Source: Trissonchulus latispiculum
Taxonomy: Eukaryota; Nematoda; Enoplea; Enoplida; Ironidae
DNA length: 64,000 nucleotides
Assembly (NCBI GenBank): GCA_030248195.1
Contig: JASAND010027774.1
Span: 1-64,000, forward strand
Direction of reading: 5' to 3'
Below are positions 1-11,108 of the stretch, piece by piece (the first letter of the stretch is position 1; every line of letters starts with the position of its first letter). A program made the translations under genes and the position numbers. The notes beneath the pieces were generated by a model. That model did not search any database and was not told the DNA's origin. It saw only the letters and a list, made by a program, of their open reading frames with translations.

Positions 1-1857
1 AAAAAAAGTAGTAGGAAGCGGTTCATACAATTGGCGGAGCACCACGATAAAGTCTTCATAGGTGGAAGGCGGGTGTGGACTCAGTGCCTCCTTTACGTTA
101 TCGTCCACCATGGTCCAGAGTAACCGGTGCCAAAGCTCGCTTGGCACTTGATGCATGTTGGCCGTTGCTACGAAGTTATTTAGCCAACTCGTGAATTTAA
201 TTGGGCTTTGAGATCCCTGAAAGAGCTTCATGCCCTTGAAGCCTTTCAAATACTCACCCAACTGCCGGGTGAGGTCAAACTGGGTAGGCTTGGCTAGTGC
301 CACGGTATTGTGGGGACCAGCCGTTTGGGGGGCATGAACCTCTGTCCGAGGTTCCTGCCGGCGAGCCACAGGCCAACGTCGACCTATGGGCGGAGAGGCT
401 GATTTCTCCGACGGGGCTTGCTCAATTTTGAGGGGAGACCGACCGCCCGGTCGTCTAAGTTCAGCCTCAGCCTCAGCCCTAGTTGGCACCGACCTAGCCC
501 TAGGTCGTGACGGCCAATACACAGGCTGCTGAGGAAAGGGCAGATTAGCCAACCCGGCTTCATCTGCATGAGGCTGCTCTGGCTGAGCCTCATATTGCTG
601 GAATGGCGGAGGTCCAGCATCCGGGTCCTCTCTTTCAGAGGGCCATAGGCTGAGCAAGTCGGCGCACAATTCCGGGTAGTACTGATCCAGTGCTCCCCAT
701 GTGACGTCCGGCAAGTCAGCCAGCCACTGAGTAATGAGGGACCGGCATACCTGATATTCCTCCGGTGACATGGTCCTAGTTTGTGGGACTCTGACTAGGC
801 GGGCCAGTGGGTTGACCCAAGGTACCACCTTATTATCCGGTGGTGGCATGGGGTCAGTGCCCGCATCCACCATTTCCTTAGCCGGAAGAGGTTCCTTCGG
901 CTCTGATTTAGACGGTGGTCTGACAGGGCCACCAGGTGGAGGAGTCAGCTGTAAATGAGCTGAGCTCCGGTAGCTGCGAGCAGGAGACGGCTTAGGCTCC
1001 TGCCGTGGAAGTGGGTCCCTGCTAGCTCCTAGCTGGGTACCTTCTTCGTCGTCCCACATGTAAGGCTCGTCAGAGCCCGGCCTATCAGGCTGATTCTGGT
1101 CCCGAATCAGCTGGGCTGGGTCCGGCTCTGAATTATGCCGGCGGGGTTCGGGCCCCGCAGAAGGTCCGACCTGGCCAGACCTACCAGGCAGGCCGTATGC
1201 GCACAACCGCAGGGCCGACACCAGATCCGGTGTAAGGCCAGGAATTGGGCCCTGTGCCGGCTCCGGCACAGGCGGGGGCACATACGGCCTAGGTGGAGGG
1301 TAAGAACCCCTCTGGCGGAAATAGGCCTGTTCTTCCAGATGCCGGCGCGCCGCCAGCAAAACTCTAGCATCCTCACCGGGTGCTGCAGGTAGTAGGGTGG
1401 GTAGGCCCAACCATTTCTGTTGGGCCGGCGTCAGTAGGGGGTACCGCCGGTATTGGCGGTAAAAGTCAAGAATCCTTGACTTTTCCGCCTGGCTGACCGA
1501 AGCGCCCGCTTCGTCCGGTGTGGGCTCACGTGGCGGTAAATACCCATACCGCTCAACGTGGGTCCGATTTCCGTCCATAAGCTGGCCCAACTCATCAGCC
1601 CGATGAGTAAAATCGGCCCTCCAGGCGCCGTCGGACGACTGGGCGGAGGACCGCCCAGGGTTTTCAGGGCCAGGCGGGTTGGCCACTGCCCCCGCTTGAG
1701 GTGCAGATTCCTCTATGACCGAAGAATCCGCCGGATCTGGTGCCAGATCCGGGTTTGGAGGCTGCTCGCCCCCATCTGCAGGGACATTTGCCTGGGCGGA
1801 GGACTCAGAGGTTCCTGGGTCCTCCCTTTGAGCAGCCGCCTGGTTTCTAGTTTGCAT
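1..1857 (-). CDS. LTR-retrotransposon gag-like polyprotein, 5' part (runs off window)
   Basis: An uninterrupted frame of 619 codons starts at an ATG at 1857-1855 and reads to base 1 without a stop. It is the longest open frame in the window and is GC-rich, unlike the AT-rich sequence upstream of it. Residues about 1-500 are rich in Pro, Glu, Arg and Gln and look disordered. The last ~100 residues read like the retrotransposon gag core: a Phe-rich start, the segment FTSWLNNFVATANM, a conserved-looking Trp, then an alpha-helical stretch ending LRQLYEP. Gag proteins package element RNA into cytoplasmic particles; protease, RT and integrase would follow beyond the window edge. The intact frame suggests a young insertion. 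The gag assignment is inference from composition and the C-terminal pattern. A host proline-rich protein remains possible but is less likely. Confidence 0.6.
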   Translation of the reverse strand, partial: MQTRNQAAAQREDPGTSESSAQANVPADGGEQPPNPDLAPDPADSSVIEESAPQAGAVANPPGPENPGRSSAQSSDGAWRADFTHRADELGQLMDGNRTHVERYGYLPPREPTPDEAGASVSQAEKSRILDFYRQYRRYPLLTPAQQKWLGLPTLLPAAPGEDARVLLAARRHLEEQAYFRQRGSYPPPRPYVPPPVPEPAQGPIPGLTPDLVSALRLCAYGLPGRSGQVGPSAGPEPRRHNSEPDPAQLIRDQNQPDRPGSDEPYMWDDEEGTQLGASRDPLPRQEPKPSPARSYRSSAHLQLTPPPGGPVRPPSKSEPKEPLPAKEMVDAGTDPMPPPDNKVVPWVNPLARLVRVPQTRTMSPEEYQVCRSLITQWLADLPDVTWGALDQYYPELCADLLSLWPSEREDPDAGPPPFQQYEAQPEQPHADEAGLANLPFPQQPVYWPSRPRARSVPTRAEAEAELRRPGGRSPLKIEQAPSEKSASPPIGRRWPVARRQEPRTEVHAPQTAGPHNTVALAKPTQFDLTRQLGEYLKGFKGMKLFQGSQSPIKFTSWLNNFVATANMHQVPSELWHRLLWTMVDDNVKEALSPHPPSTYEDFIVVLRQLYEPLPTTFF

Positions 1858-3438
1858 TATTGCCTAACCTGAATACGTATGAAACTGGTGTAGGATTAAA
1901 ATTAGAACGTACGTGAGATCTAGTATGAGAAAAATTAACTAAAAACCCGAAATTAAGTGGAAAAAGTACGTAAAAAGGACTGGTTTTGGTTAAAAACTGG
2001 TCGACAAAATACACAAAGACCCACAATAAACTGGCTAATATTGGCCACAAAAATGTACGTATTAACAAGAAAATGAGAAATACGCACAGAAAAAATGGCC
2101 ACAAAATTACACAAAAATAGACAAAAACACACTAATTTATGCCAAAAATACGTACGTATCCCCGAGGAATGTGGAGGGGACACGCAGTGGACCGGCTAAA
2201 AATGATACAAATACCACCAAAATAACTCGGAAATTACCCCCAAAAGGCAAGAAAACCCAAAATATAACCAGAAATGGTGACAAAAATGTATTAGGACCCC
2301 CAAGAAAATTGGAAATTTTACCCCCAAATTTGACAAAATTAGCACAATAGGACGAGACGATTACGATATAACCCCCAGAAAGTACGTATAGGATTTTTCC
2401 GCCCGGAAAAATACCTAGTGGGCCTGGATTTTTCTAGCTCCAGAAAAATCGAAAATATTTTCCCTGACTCCGGAAAATATTTTCCCCACAAAATATGCAA
2501 AACGTACGTAAAATGTTACGAAAATTGGCGAGGTGGAGGCCGAAACTGGCAGCCTATAGTAAAGATTTGGCCCCAGAGACTGGATAAATGGCGACCAAAA
2601 CCCTTTACTGGGGTGCTGTGCGCTTGGTGCTGGATACGCGACCTGGACTGGAGATAATTTCCAGGCCGACCTCGACAAGCCTCGCCAATTAGATGAACCC
2701 AATGATCGTGAAACTTATGCTCAACCCACTAAGTAACCCCAAACCTAAACCCTAAGGTCCCTACCTACCGAACTAAAATACGCTAAACCTAGCTAGAATA
2801 CAAAAGGCCAAGTGGCCGTGATACAAAATTTACTATAAAGACTGGAGGGGGGGTAGGTACAATAAATTTGGACAGTAACTTACAGTGTTATGGATCCAGA
2901 AAGAGCAGTGAATAGAAAATGAGCATAAAATCCAGTAATACAAAAGAATATACTAGCCCCGAATAGCCGATACTTGGGTGTTCCCCACCCAACCTATCGC
3001 CAGATTTGGGTGGCTTTTACTTGCCTATACCGGCGTTCAAAGCACTAGGGAACCCCAAATGAAGTCCAGAAAAATACTTGTACATACAATTTTGATGCGA
3101 AAAGGTAGACAACTGGACCGACCGACTTGTGTGAGAAACAGAACAAAACTGATTGAAAGATTGCTGGAGGCAGCCATAGTGATTACGAAATCACGTGACA
3201 TGCCTCCAGCCAATAGAATTTAGACAAATTTTAGAGAGAGAATTTTGAGCAAAACTGGGGAGATGCATGATCTATCTTTGCAAAAACACAGACAATTATG
3301 ACTTTTCAACTACAAATTATGGGCTATCGGGGCAATTTCCACAAAAACGAGATACACAAGTTCGGGCTAATTTTGAGTGAAGAATCTTTTTAAATAGTAA
3401 TAAAATATGACAGTAGGGCATCACCGCCCTACTGTACA
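1858..3438 (-). repeat. AT-rich leader and possible 5' LTR of the gag element
   Basis: This stretch lies just upstream of the gag-like ATG on the minus strand and has no long reading frame. Read on the minus strand, it begins near 3438 with TGTACAGTAGGG, contains an inverted GGGCGGTGATGCCC, then a TATA-like TATTTAAAAAG near 3390. A TG start followed by a TATA-like box is usual for an LTR. No second LTR is visible, so the LTR boundary and primer-binding site cannot be fixed. The part at 1870-2510 carries many copies of TACGTA or GTACGT. Confidence 0.35.
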
Positions 3439-5440
3439 GGGGGTTAATCTTGGGATTTTGGTGGTCGACCCCAGAAATGTGATGGTGGGTACCCCCCCCA
3501 GAATTTGGACCTCAGAAATTTCGAAAAATGGCCAAATATGCAAAATTCTTCAAAAAAACTTGTTTTTAACGTTTTCGGCGTTTTTGAACCGTTTTAAGGT
3601 AATTCTAATTTCTAAGCCCAAATTTAAGAAAAATTTTTCAAAAAATGACCATTGTTCAGTCAAAATTAGCTAACTTTTTGGGTCCAAAAGTCGTTGGGGG
3701 GGTAGCCGAAAGTTGGGGAGGGTAAGTCAAAAAATCTGGGGGGGGGGGGGGTAAAGTTGGCCGAAAATTTTGGGGGGGGGGAAACCCCCCCCCCCCAAAG
3801 GAAACTATGGGATTAACCCCCCCCCATAGGTGTACCTGGGGGGGATGGGGGGGGGAACCCCTCCCCCCAAATGGAAAAGTGCCGACCCCACCCTCGAAAT
3901 TTTGGAGGCACACCCCACCCCCAAATGGCCAAATTCCAGACCCCACCCACCCAAATTTGCCAGACCCCACCCTCAAAATTTTGCCTCAAAATTAGTAAAA
4001 ATTCGGAATTTTTTGGAAAAATTCGAAATTTTTGCAAAAAATCCTAGTTTTTTCGAACAAATGAGCAAAAATGATGAACTATTGTTGATTTTTAGTTGGA
4101 ACTAACGCTTTTTTAGCAAATTTGCTAATTTTTTCTAAATTTTTGACCAAAAAATTTTTTACCCCCCCCCCCAAATTCGATTTTTCCGGACCCCACCCCA
4201 CCTCAAAACGGCTGACCCCACCCACCCTAATTTCGGCTACCCCCTCCCCCAACGTTTTCTCAAGGTACACCTATGCCCCCCCCCAGAAAATTGGGCATTT
4301 TTAGGGCAAATTTTGCAAAATTTTTCGAAAAAGTCCAAATTTTTGGCTTAACGTGTTTATTATAGCGATAAATACACGTTCATAACGGTTTTATGGACTT
4401 CTAGACTCAATATTGACCTTATTCTGGACTCAGAAACATGTTGACAATCAAGTTTTCGAGTTTAAAAACACTGTCTAATGTTAAAATTACTTAATGATTT
4501 CATGTTTTTCGGCATTAGCAATGGCTGAAAATGCGATTTTTAGCATAAAACAGAAAAATTTTTTATGGGGGAGGTTTGGGAGGGTCGTGGGCATATATAT
4601 ATATATAGTTTTCCCTGGAACTTTGGGTCTGGGGGGGGGTAAATCTTGGAAGGTTGGTGGTCGACCCAAGAAATGAGATGGAGGGTACCCTGGGTTTACT
4701 TTAGGCGAAAAATAGTGGGGGGGGCGCCCCCCCCACTAGTGGGGGGGGAGGTCGAAAAGTGAAAATGGGCTAAAAATACCAAAAATACCGTATAAAAAGC
4801 CTGTTTTCTACATATATATACTGCTATAACTAAGCTTAAAAGTGCTCAAAAATTGAGTTTTAGCACCAAAAAAGACGATTTTTGACCAAAAACTTCCGGC
4901 GAAGCCGGAAAAATTTTGAAAATTTTGACCAAAAATCCTAAAAATTTAGCATTTTCTGGGCACCTTAGGGCTTAGGGTGAGTGGGGGGGAAGCCCAAAAA
5001 AGTGGGGGTGGGGCGGAGTGGGGGGGGAAGAGGTCGAGCGGGGGGGGCGCCCCCCCCCAGTAAAGTAGACCCAGGGTATTCCTCCAACCCCCCCCCAGAA
5101 TTCGGACCTCAGAAATTTCAAAAAATGGCCCAAAAAATTTCTTGTAATTTAGACCTTTTTTCTTCAAAATATGGCCTGTTTTCAACGGTTTAGGCGTTTT
5201 TGCACCGTTTCAAAGTGATTTTAAGTCAATTTTAGAAAATTTTTTAAAAGAATGACCATTTTTGGCCAAATTTAGCTAACTTTTTGGGTCAAAAAATCGC
5301 TGGGGGGTTCGGGGGAGTAGCCGAAAGTTGGGGGAGGGTATCTCAAAAATTCTGGGAGGGGGTAAAATTGGTCAAAAATTTTGGGGGGAGTACCCCCCCC
5401 AACCTCCCCCAGGGTTTTTTATTGGTCGCCGAACTTTAGG
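3439..5440. mobile_element. Tandem pair of G/C-tract MITE-like elements, second copy interrupted
   Basis: A copy at 3439-3790 is repeated at 4637-4690 plus 5085-5400. Both have a GGTGGTCGACCC segment, then AATTTGGACCTCAG or AATTCGGACCTCAG and a shared AT-rich body. The second copy is split by an element at 4690-5074 whose ends read CTGGGTTTACTTTAGG and TAAAGTAGACCCAG. Runs of 8-13 G or C are frequent, and there is no coding potential. Confidence 0.55.
4690..5074. mobile_element. CTGG-ended MITE with CCGGCGAAGCCGG hairpin
   Basis: The terminal inverted repeats start CTGGGTTTAC and end GTAGACCCAG. The interior has G/C tracts and a perfect stem-loop CCGGCGAAGCCGG at about 4896 followed by AAAAATTTT. 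It interrupts the second copy of the surrounding repeat. The target duplication is not clear in this copy. Confidence 0.5.
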
Positions 5441-5821
5441 CGAAATGGCCTCAACGAATCAAATTTTTTAGGCCATCCGCCAGCAAATTTAGGCCACCCA
5501 AATTTTGTTAATTTTTAGGTTGTGCGGTATTGTACGCATTGTTGAAATTACAGTTATCACGATTCATGCGTTATATATATATTCAAAATCGCTGTTTAAC
5601 AACAAAAATCGCCATCGTCACTGTTTAACACACCAGAAAAGATACGTTTTTGCCTTAAAATGGCAGAAACAGAACCTTGTTAGCATAGAAATAATAGTGC
5701 ACGACAGTATTATATAATGAATTAATAAATTTTTATTGAAAATTAAAACAGGTAGGAGCATACGAGTATATATAGGGAACCAAAGAAAGAAAAAATTAAA
5801 CTAAAAGAAATAAAGTTAAAC
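5441..5821. other. No gene recognised
   Basis: AT-rich sequence holding a short frame of about 70 codons with no recognisable motif. I see no splice pattern or repeat boundary in it. Confidence 0.4.
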
Positions 5822-6074
5822 TACAGTACATTTCATGAAATCCATGACTGGTGTCGTAATTTCCAAATTTCCGAAAACAGCAAAATGTCGCGAAGTATTA
5901 GCGATTTTCGCCAAAGTTGGCGAAAACTTCGAACAAAGTTGGCGAAAAAAACAAGAATTGTCGCCAATTAAACAAGACTTTTCGCCAATTTTGGCGAAAA
6001 TTGCCGTCACTTCGCGATATTTCGCCAATTTGGAAATTACGCCACCAGTCCTGGATTTCATGAAATGTACTGTA
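5822..6074. mobile_element. 253-bp foldback MITE with iterated TTCGCGA motif
   Basis: Inverted arms of about 45 bp start TACAGTACATTTCATG and end CATGAAATGTACTGTA. The interior is packed with GCGAA/TTCGC words (GTCGCGAAG, TTTCGCCAA, TTCGCGATA). No coding frame survives. The size and structure fit a non-autonomous DNA transposon. Confidence 0.7.
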
Positions 6075-6163
6075 CATACTAAAAATAGCATTTCTTCGAT
6101 GAAATCTTTAGAATAGTAAATGAAATTATAACTAGAATGTGTATTTATAAGTGCAAATAGACA

Positions 6164-6680
6164 ATGTATGTAACTAGCTGGCAGCTGGCGCAGCCCAGAA
6201 ATACAAGTGAAAACGTTAAAATTCGCGCCGAAGGCGCGAAAATTTTTTTAGAAAATTGCTGTTTTTACTTAAAATCAATAAAATTTAACTGGGTTTTCGT
6301 CGAAAATTTTAGGCCAAATGGCCTCAACGGCCAAAATTCTTTAGGCCATCGACTCATAAATTTAGGCCATGGCCTAAGCTATGGCCTAAAAAAAACCTTG
6401 ACCCCCCCTAAAGGAAACTGGTCGTGGGGGGGGCTGGGGGGTCTAAAAAGGGCCCCCCAAAATTCCGGGGGAGGGCCCCCCCACCCAAATCCCGTTACAC
6501 CTATGGGAGACCCCCTAAACTCTATCCAAGTTTTTTAGCTAAAAATGTTCCTTTTTCGATGTATATATATACAGCACGTTACGTATATATACTCAAAAGA
6601 TTCTGTACACAGTTTTCGTGTGCATTGGGCATTTCCCCGCATTGGGTTTTTCCCATCGGTTTGGTCGAAAATTGTTCACC
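6164..6680. other. Repeat-derived sequence, no gene recognised
   Basis: Contains the palindrome GCGCCGAAGGCGCG at about 6224 followed by AAAATTTTTTT, several TTAGGCCAT words and G/C tracts. These are hallmarks of the transposon remnants elsewhere in the window. Short open frames here show no protein signature. Confidence 0.4.
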
Positions 6681-6689
6681 AACCGTATA

Positions 6690-7145
6690 GCCATGGGGGA
6701 AAAACCCACTTTTTCGGATTTTGGCTGCAACTTTTCTGTTATAAGGGCTAGCTGAGAACTCTGTATATATACCATCGTACTTGGCGTATATACTTAGAAC
6801 TTTCTTTTAAGCCCATTTGCACTTCCCTAGGTTGTACCGTTAGGCCGGTATATATAATGCAAAAAGTAGCGGGGGAAAACCCAAATGGGGGGGGGGGAAA
6901 TAAACCCACCCTCACAGGTCCTAAAAATTGTCGTAGCGCGATTCTGACACTTCCTGTGTAAAATTCAACTTTTTTTTAGTTAGTATGAGTCGAAAAACCC
7001 GACCTAGGTAGCTTTTTTTGAGATCTCATGTGCCATTGAAAATACAGCATCAAATGGACAGGTTTCAGAAAGTTTAACACATAAACATAGGGCAATTTTT
7101 GAAAAATGCTAAAAACGATGTAATTTGATAAACTTATATATATAA
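6690..7145. mobile_element. Partial copy of the TAGCCATGGGG element
   Basis: Closely matches 11107-11565, beginning ATAGCCATGGGGG and AAACCCACTTTTTCGG. The right part of the element is missing here and is replaced by the segment starting near 7146. Confidence 0.55.
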
Positions 7146-8560
7146 TCATACATAGGGGTCGCGGTAGCGACCCCTATAATATGAGTGAAAATGGTCGAAT
7201 GACCGTGTAAAACAAGGCTGCGCAGAAGCTGCGCAGATTCCTGCGCAGATCCTGCGCAGATTATGTGCGCAAAAAATTGTACGTGTCGAGCTTAGTATGT
7301 TCGCCAAGTTTCATCCCCGTACCACTTTCCGTTAAAAAGTTATGCCAAAAATCGCTTACGAGAGTGATGTTTTTTTCCGGTTTCTCGCTTTTGATGTCTC
7401 ATAAGGGGGTTTTGTAGCTTGAATAACTACAGATACAAAAATTTTTGCCTATGAAACCCATATATATTCTTGTAGTACAAATCAAAAATAAGAAAATAAG
7501 CTAGTTTTTATGCCTCCCAGAGCCGGAAAAAATTTTTGGCTGGGGGCCAAAGTCGGCCAAAACGCTAAAATGGCTAAAAAGTATGCTTCAAAGGCGCCTT
7601 AATAAGTCAGATTGGGCTATATATGGGGTAATACTGACTATATGGTTAAACAGTACACATATCGGGGTCGTTCAAATGCTATATGATTTTCCGTCTCTGT
7701 GCGTAATTTTTCGGTACTGGCCGGCCAAAGTTGGTGAATTTTGGGTCGAAATTTGAACTTAATTTTTTCGCTTATTTTGCTACATGGGTGGCTCAACTTT
7801 TGCATACAAAGGTTTTTTGGGACGGAGAATCGATTCCCGCTATCAGTTTTGCTGCCCGAGTAGCCCAAGTTGCTGGGCTGGTTCCACTTGACCGTCTGAG
7901 GGGTCAGTTCGGTAACCACTTCCTGGAGGTCCATAGTAGGCTTTACTTTGCCTCTCCAAACTTTGTCTATAGGGGTTTTCTGGTGCGCCCAGCTCATTCC
8001 CGGTGTCCGTTTTGCCGTCTGACCCACCCATCTTGCTGTGCTGGTTCCACTTTGCCGTCTGGAGGGTCCGGTCGGTACCGACTTCCGGGAACACCATATA
8101 GGACTGTACATAGCCTCTCAAAACATTGTCTATAGGGGTTTTCTGGTGCGCCCAGCTCATTCCTGGCATCCGTTTTGCCGTCTGACCCACCGATCTTGCT
8201 GTGCTGGTTCCACTTTGCCATCTGGAGGGTCAGGTCGGTGGGAGGTCATGGGGTCAAAAATAAAATTTTCCAAAAGTGGTCAAATTTGGTACCAAATGAA
8301 AGCCCTAAGCGAGCTGAGCAACTTTTGTCATAGAACTGCATGCTCAAAGTGGCTGTAGAGTGCTGTGGTGGGGTGGGGTGGGGACTTAGGCGATTTTCGG
8401 TCAAAAATGAAATTTTTCAAAAGTGGTCAAATTTGGTACCAAATGAAAGCCCTGAGCGAGCTGAGCAACATTTGTCATAGAACTGCCTGCTCAAAGTGGT
8501 TGTGGAGTGCTGTGGTTGGCTTGCTTGCTACTGTTGAAGGATATCTATACATACCTTCAT
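7146..8560. repeat. 1.4-kb dispersed repeat, copy 1
   Basis: A direct copy of 16390-18530. It starts GCGACCCCTATAATATGAG with a cluster of CTGCGCAG words, then a variable body. It ends in a short tandem array of about 140-bp units that contain ACCAAATGAAAGCCCT. At 8050-8070 it has the uninterrupted sequence that in copy 2 is split by an inserted element. Confidence 0.65.
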
Positions 8561-9119
8561 GAGCATACATATCTAAAATAATAGAAAACAAGAACAAAAA
8601 GTGCTCCTTCGTCGCATGTAAAATGCATATGAGTCTTCGTATGCAGGTTGTACATAAGCAAAAACTAGCATGTAAAATACATATGAGTTCCGTAGGGAGG
8701 TTGTAAATTAAAGAAAACAAGTTGCAACCGCTTAACATATGAGCCTGTCCTACAACGAGGCTCATATTGGCGTCACAGTGCATTCCACATTAAAGCCTCG
8801 TAAAAGAACCTCAGCTTCATCCACATTACGGAAAAATGAATAGACGTCATGGCCCAGAAGAAATGGACTGAAGTGAACTACGACTGCTCAAGCTGAACTG
8901 TACTGTACATGCAACCTGATGTTTCCTGAATCACTATGGCACACCTCTAATGCATTCTCGAAACACTTTCACATTATATATACACACGCAGGATGCGTTC
9001 CCACTTGGTTGTGAGTCAGAGCGCCTCATGGCGTACCGTATTGAGCATATGCACACTATAATGACTGATCAACATTATATATATGAAGGAGAATTTGTAA
9101 TGAAAAGCTTTATGCAGTA

Positions 9120-10010
9120 TGTATTTATATAAAAGTAAAATCAGGTAGTGCGCGTTAGCGCACTACCTAGAATAGGGAAATTTGCACGTTGTGCGCCTTA
9201 TTGGAATCTGTTTTTTTTAATAAGGAGTGGACCGATCGGGCTCAAACTTGCTATGTGAAGAGCCTATGGGCAGGGGTACATGCTGTGAAAATTTGAGCCG
9301 AATCGGTCCAGCCAATCTCGAGATATGCAAATTAGGTGCTGTGGCCGCTCGCCTGTTCTCTCCATTTCTTTTTCCCCCCCACCCTAGAGGTCGGAGGACA
9401 AAAAATTTCTATAAAGTTTTGCTATTTTTGTGGATAGAATCCCCCCCATTTCAGGGCGAATTTTTCTTTTCGCCGTAGGACCCCCCCATAGGTCTGTGTA
9501 GTCCAGGGATTTTTCGATTTTTGACCCCCCCGGAAAAAAACTAAGTCCGAAAATTTATTAATCAGTTTACAGAGAGGTGCGCTCAAGGCCCGGTGCTCAT
9601 ATTGGATTTATAGCATCACCCTAACGTGAACATGTGACCGAAGCGAGGTTTTGCTGGTAGACCTCCTGTGGCGCCCTGGCCAGGGGTCACTAGTTAACGT
9701 GTAAAAGGGGGGGTCTGGGCCTACGGAGTAGGCAGCCCTATACATAAGAGCTGCTGGGCTGAGGTTTCGTATTCGAATAGGAACCCCTATATGGTGAATC
9801 TAAACGGCCCATTAGTTTCGCTGTAGGACCTATCCATGTGGCTGGGGGGGCACCCTGATGGTGGTGGGCCCTACCGTGTCGCAACTCCAACTTTAACCTC
9901 GTCTACAGAAATATCTACAGTGAGCAGGTCTCTCTTATTTGGGATTTGGGGTGGGGTGCGGGAGCACTACAGCATAGGCTATAGTAGGTTTCGCCAGGAC
10001 CCCTGTGGCG
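9120..10010. other. Unassigned sequence, no gene recognised
   Basis: Holds the palindrome TAGTGCGCGTTAGCGCACTA near 9147 and C tracts. CCCTGGCCAGGGGTC at about 9675 foreshadows the tandem array that starts at 10020. No frame has a recognisable protein pattern. Confidence 0.4.
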
Positions 10011-10019
10011 CCCTGGCCA

Positions 10020-10570
10020 GGGGTTCGGACCGTCGACCATGCCCAAAATGGCCAAAAATCGATTTTTCTAAAAGTGGCCAAGTTTGGTATCAAATGAAAG
10101 CCCTTGGCGAGGCGAACATTTTTTGTCATTGGAGGACCCCTCCAAAGTGGCCCCAGCCGCCTGTGGCGCCCTGACCAGGGTACGGACTGGTCAAAAATCG
10201 ATTTTTTTTAAAATTTTCGACTTTGGTATCAAATGAAAGCCCTTGGTGAGGCGAACATTTTTTCTCATTCGAGGACCCCTCCAAAGTGGTCCCAGCGGCC
10301 TATGGCGCCCTGACCAGGGTCCGGAATGGTCAAAAATCGATTTTTTAAAAAATTTTCGACATTGATATCCAATGAAAGCCCTTGGTGAGGCGAAAATTTT
10401 TTGTCATTGGAACATCCCTACAAAGTTGTCCGAGCGGCCTGTGGCGCCCTGGCCAGGGTCCGGACCGGTCCAAAATCGATTTTTTGAAAATTTTCCAACT
10501 TTGGTATTAAATGAAAGCCTTTGGTGAGGCGAACATTTTTTGTCATTGGAGGACCCCTTCAAACTGTAAA
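10020..10570. repeat. Tandem array of about four ~130-bp units
   Basis: Each unit carries GGTCAAAAATCGATTTTT, TCAAATGAAAGCCCTTGG, GCGAACATTTTTTGTCATT and GGCGCCCTGGCCAGGG. The AATGAAAGCCCT core is shared with unrelated-looking arrays at 8230-8560, 18045-18530 and, inverted, 19080-19390. Confidence 0.75.
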
Positions 10571-11108
10571 AGTATTTTGGATTTGATCCTAACCCACTCG
10601 GCGCCACTAGCCTTCCCGACATTGCTACACACATCTTATCCGTGAAAATGCCGGTTGCTTATTAAAGTCGAAAAGTAATACGTATGTGATCTACAGCGGA
10701 AAAATACAAGAAACTAGTAACAAAAATGCCCTAACGGTCATTGCTAAAGGGGAGAATAGGGAAATGCTGCTAAAGCGGAAAAATGCCAATAGTTTCGTGC
10801 AGATTAATGTCTGCTCAGCGCCTAAAATTATTGAAACCAGCTTTTTGGCACAGAATAGGGAATCTAGCCAGCGCCTAAAATGATTGAAACCAGCTTTTTG
10901 GTGCAGAATAGGGAATCTAGCCAGCGCCTAAAATGATTGAAACCAGCACTTTGCTGCGGAATAGGGAATCTAGTCAGCGCCTAAAATGATTGAAACCAGC
11001 GTCTGGGGTAGAATAGGCGCCTCTCGCCATCCACCCTATTCGCGTGAACTCGAAGACTTCTCGTAGAATGAACTTAGCCAATAAGCACTTGACATTTGCG
11101 TGTATATA

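Noticed and set aside
4890..4925. Bacterial-type terminator hairpins (CCGGCGAAGCCGG plus A/T run)
   Set aside because: The sequence is eukaryotic and the hairpins lie at a fixed place inside transposable elements.
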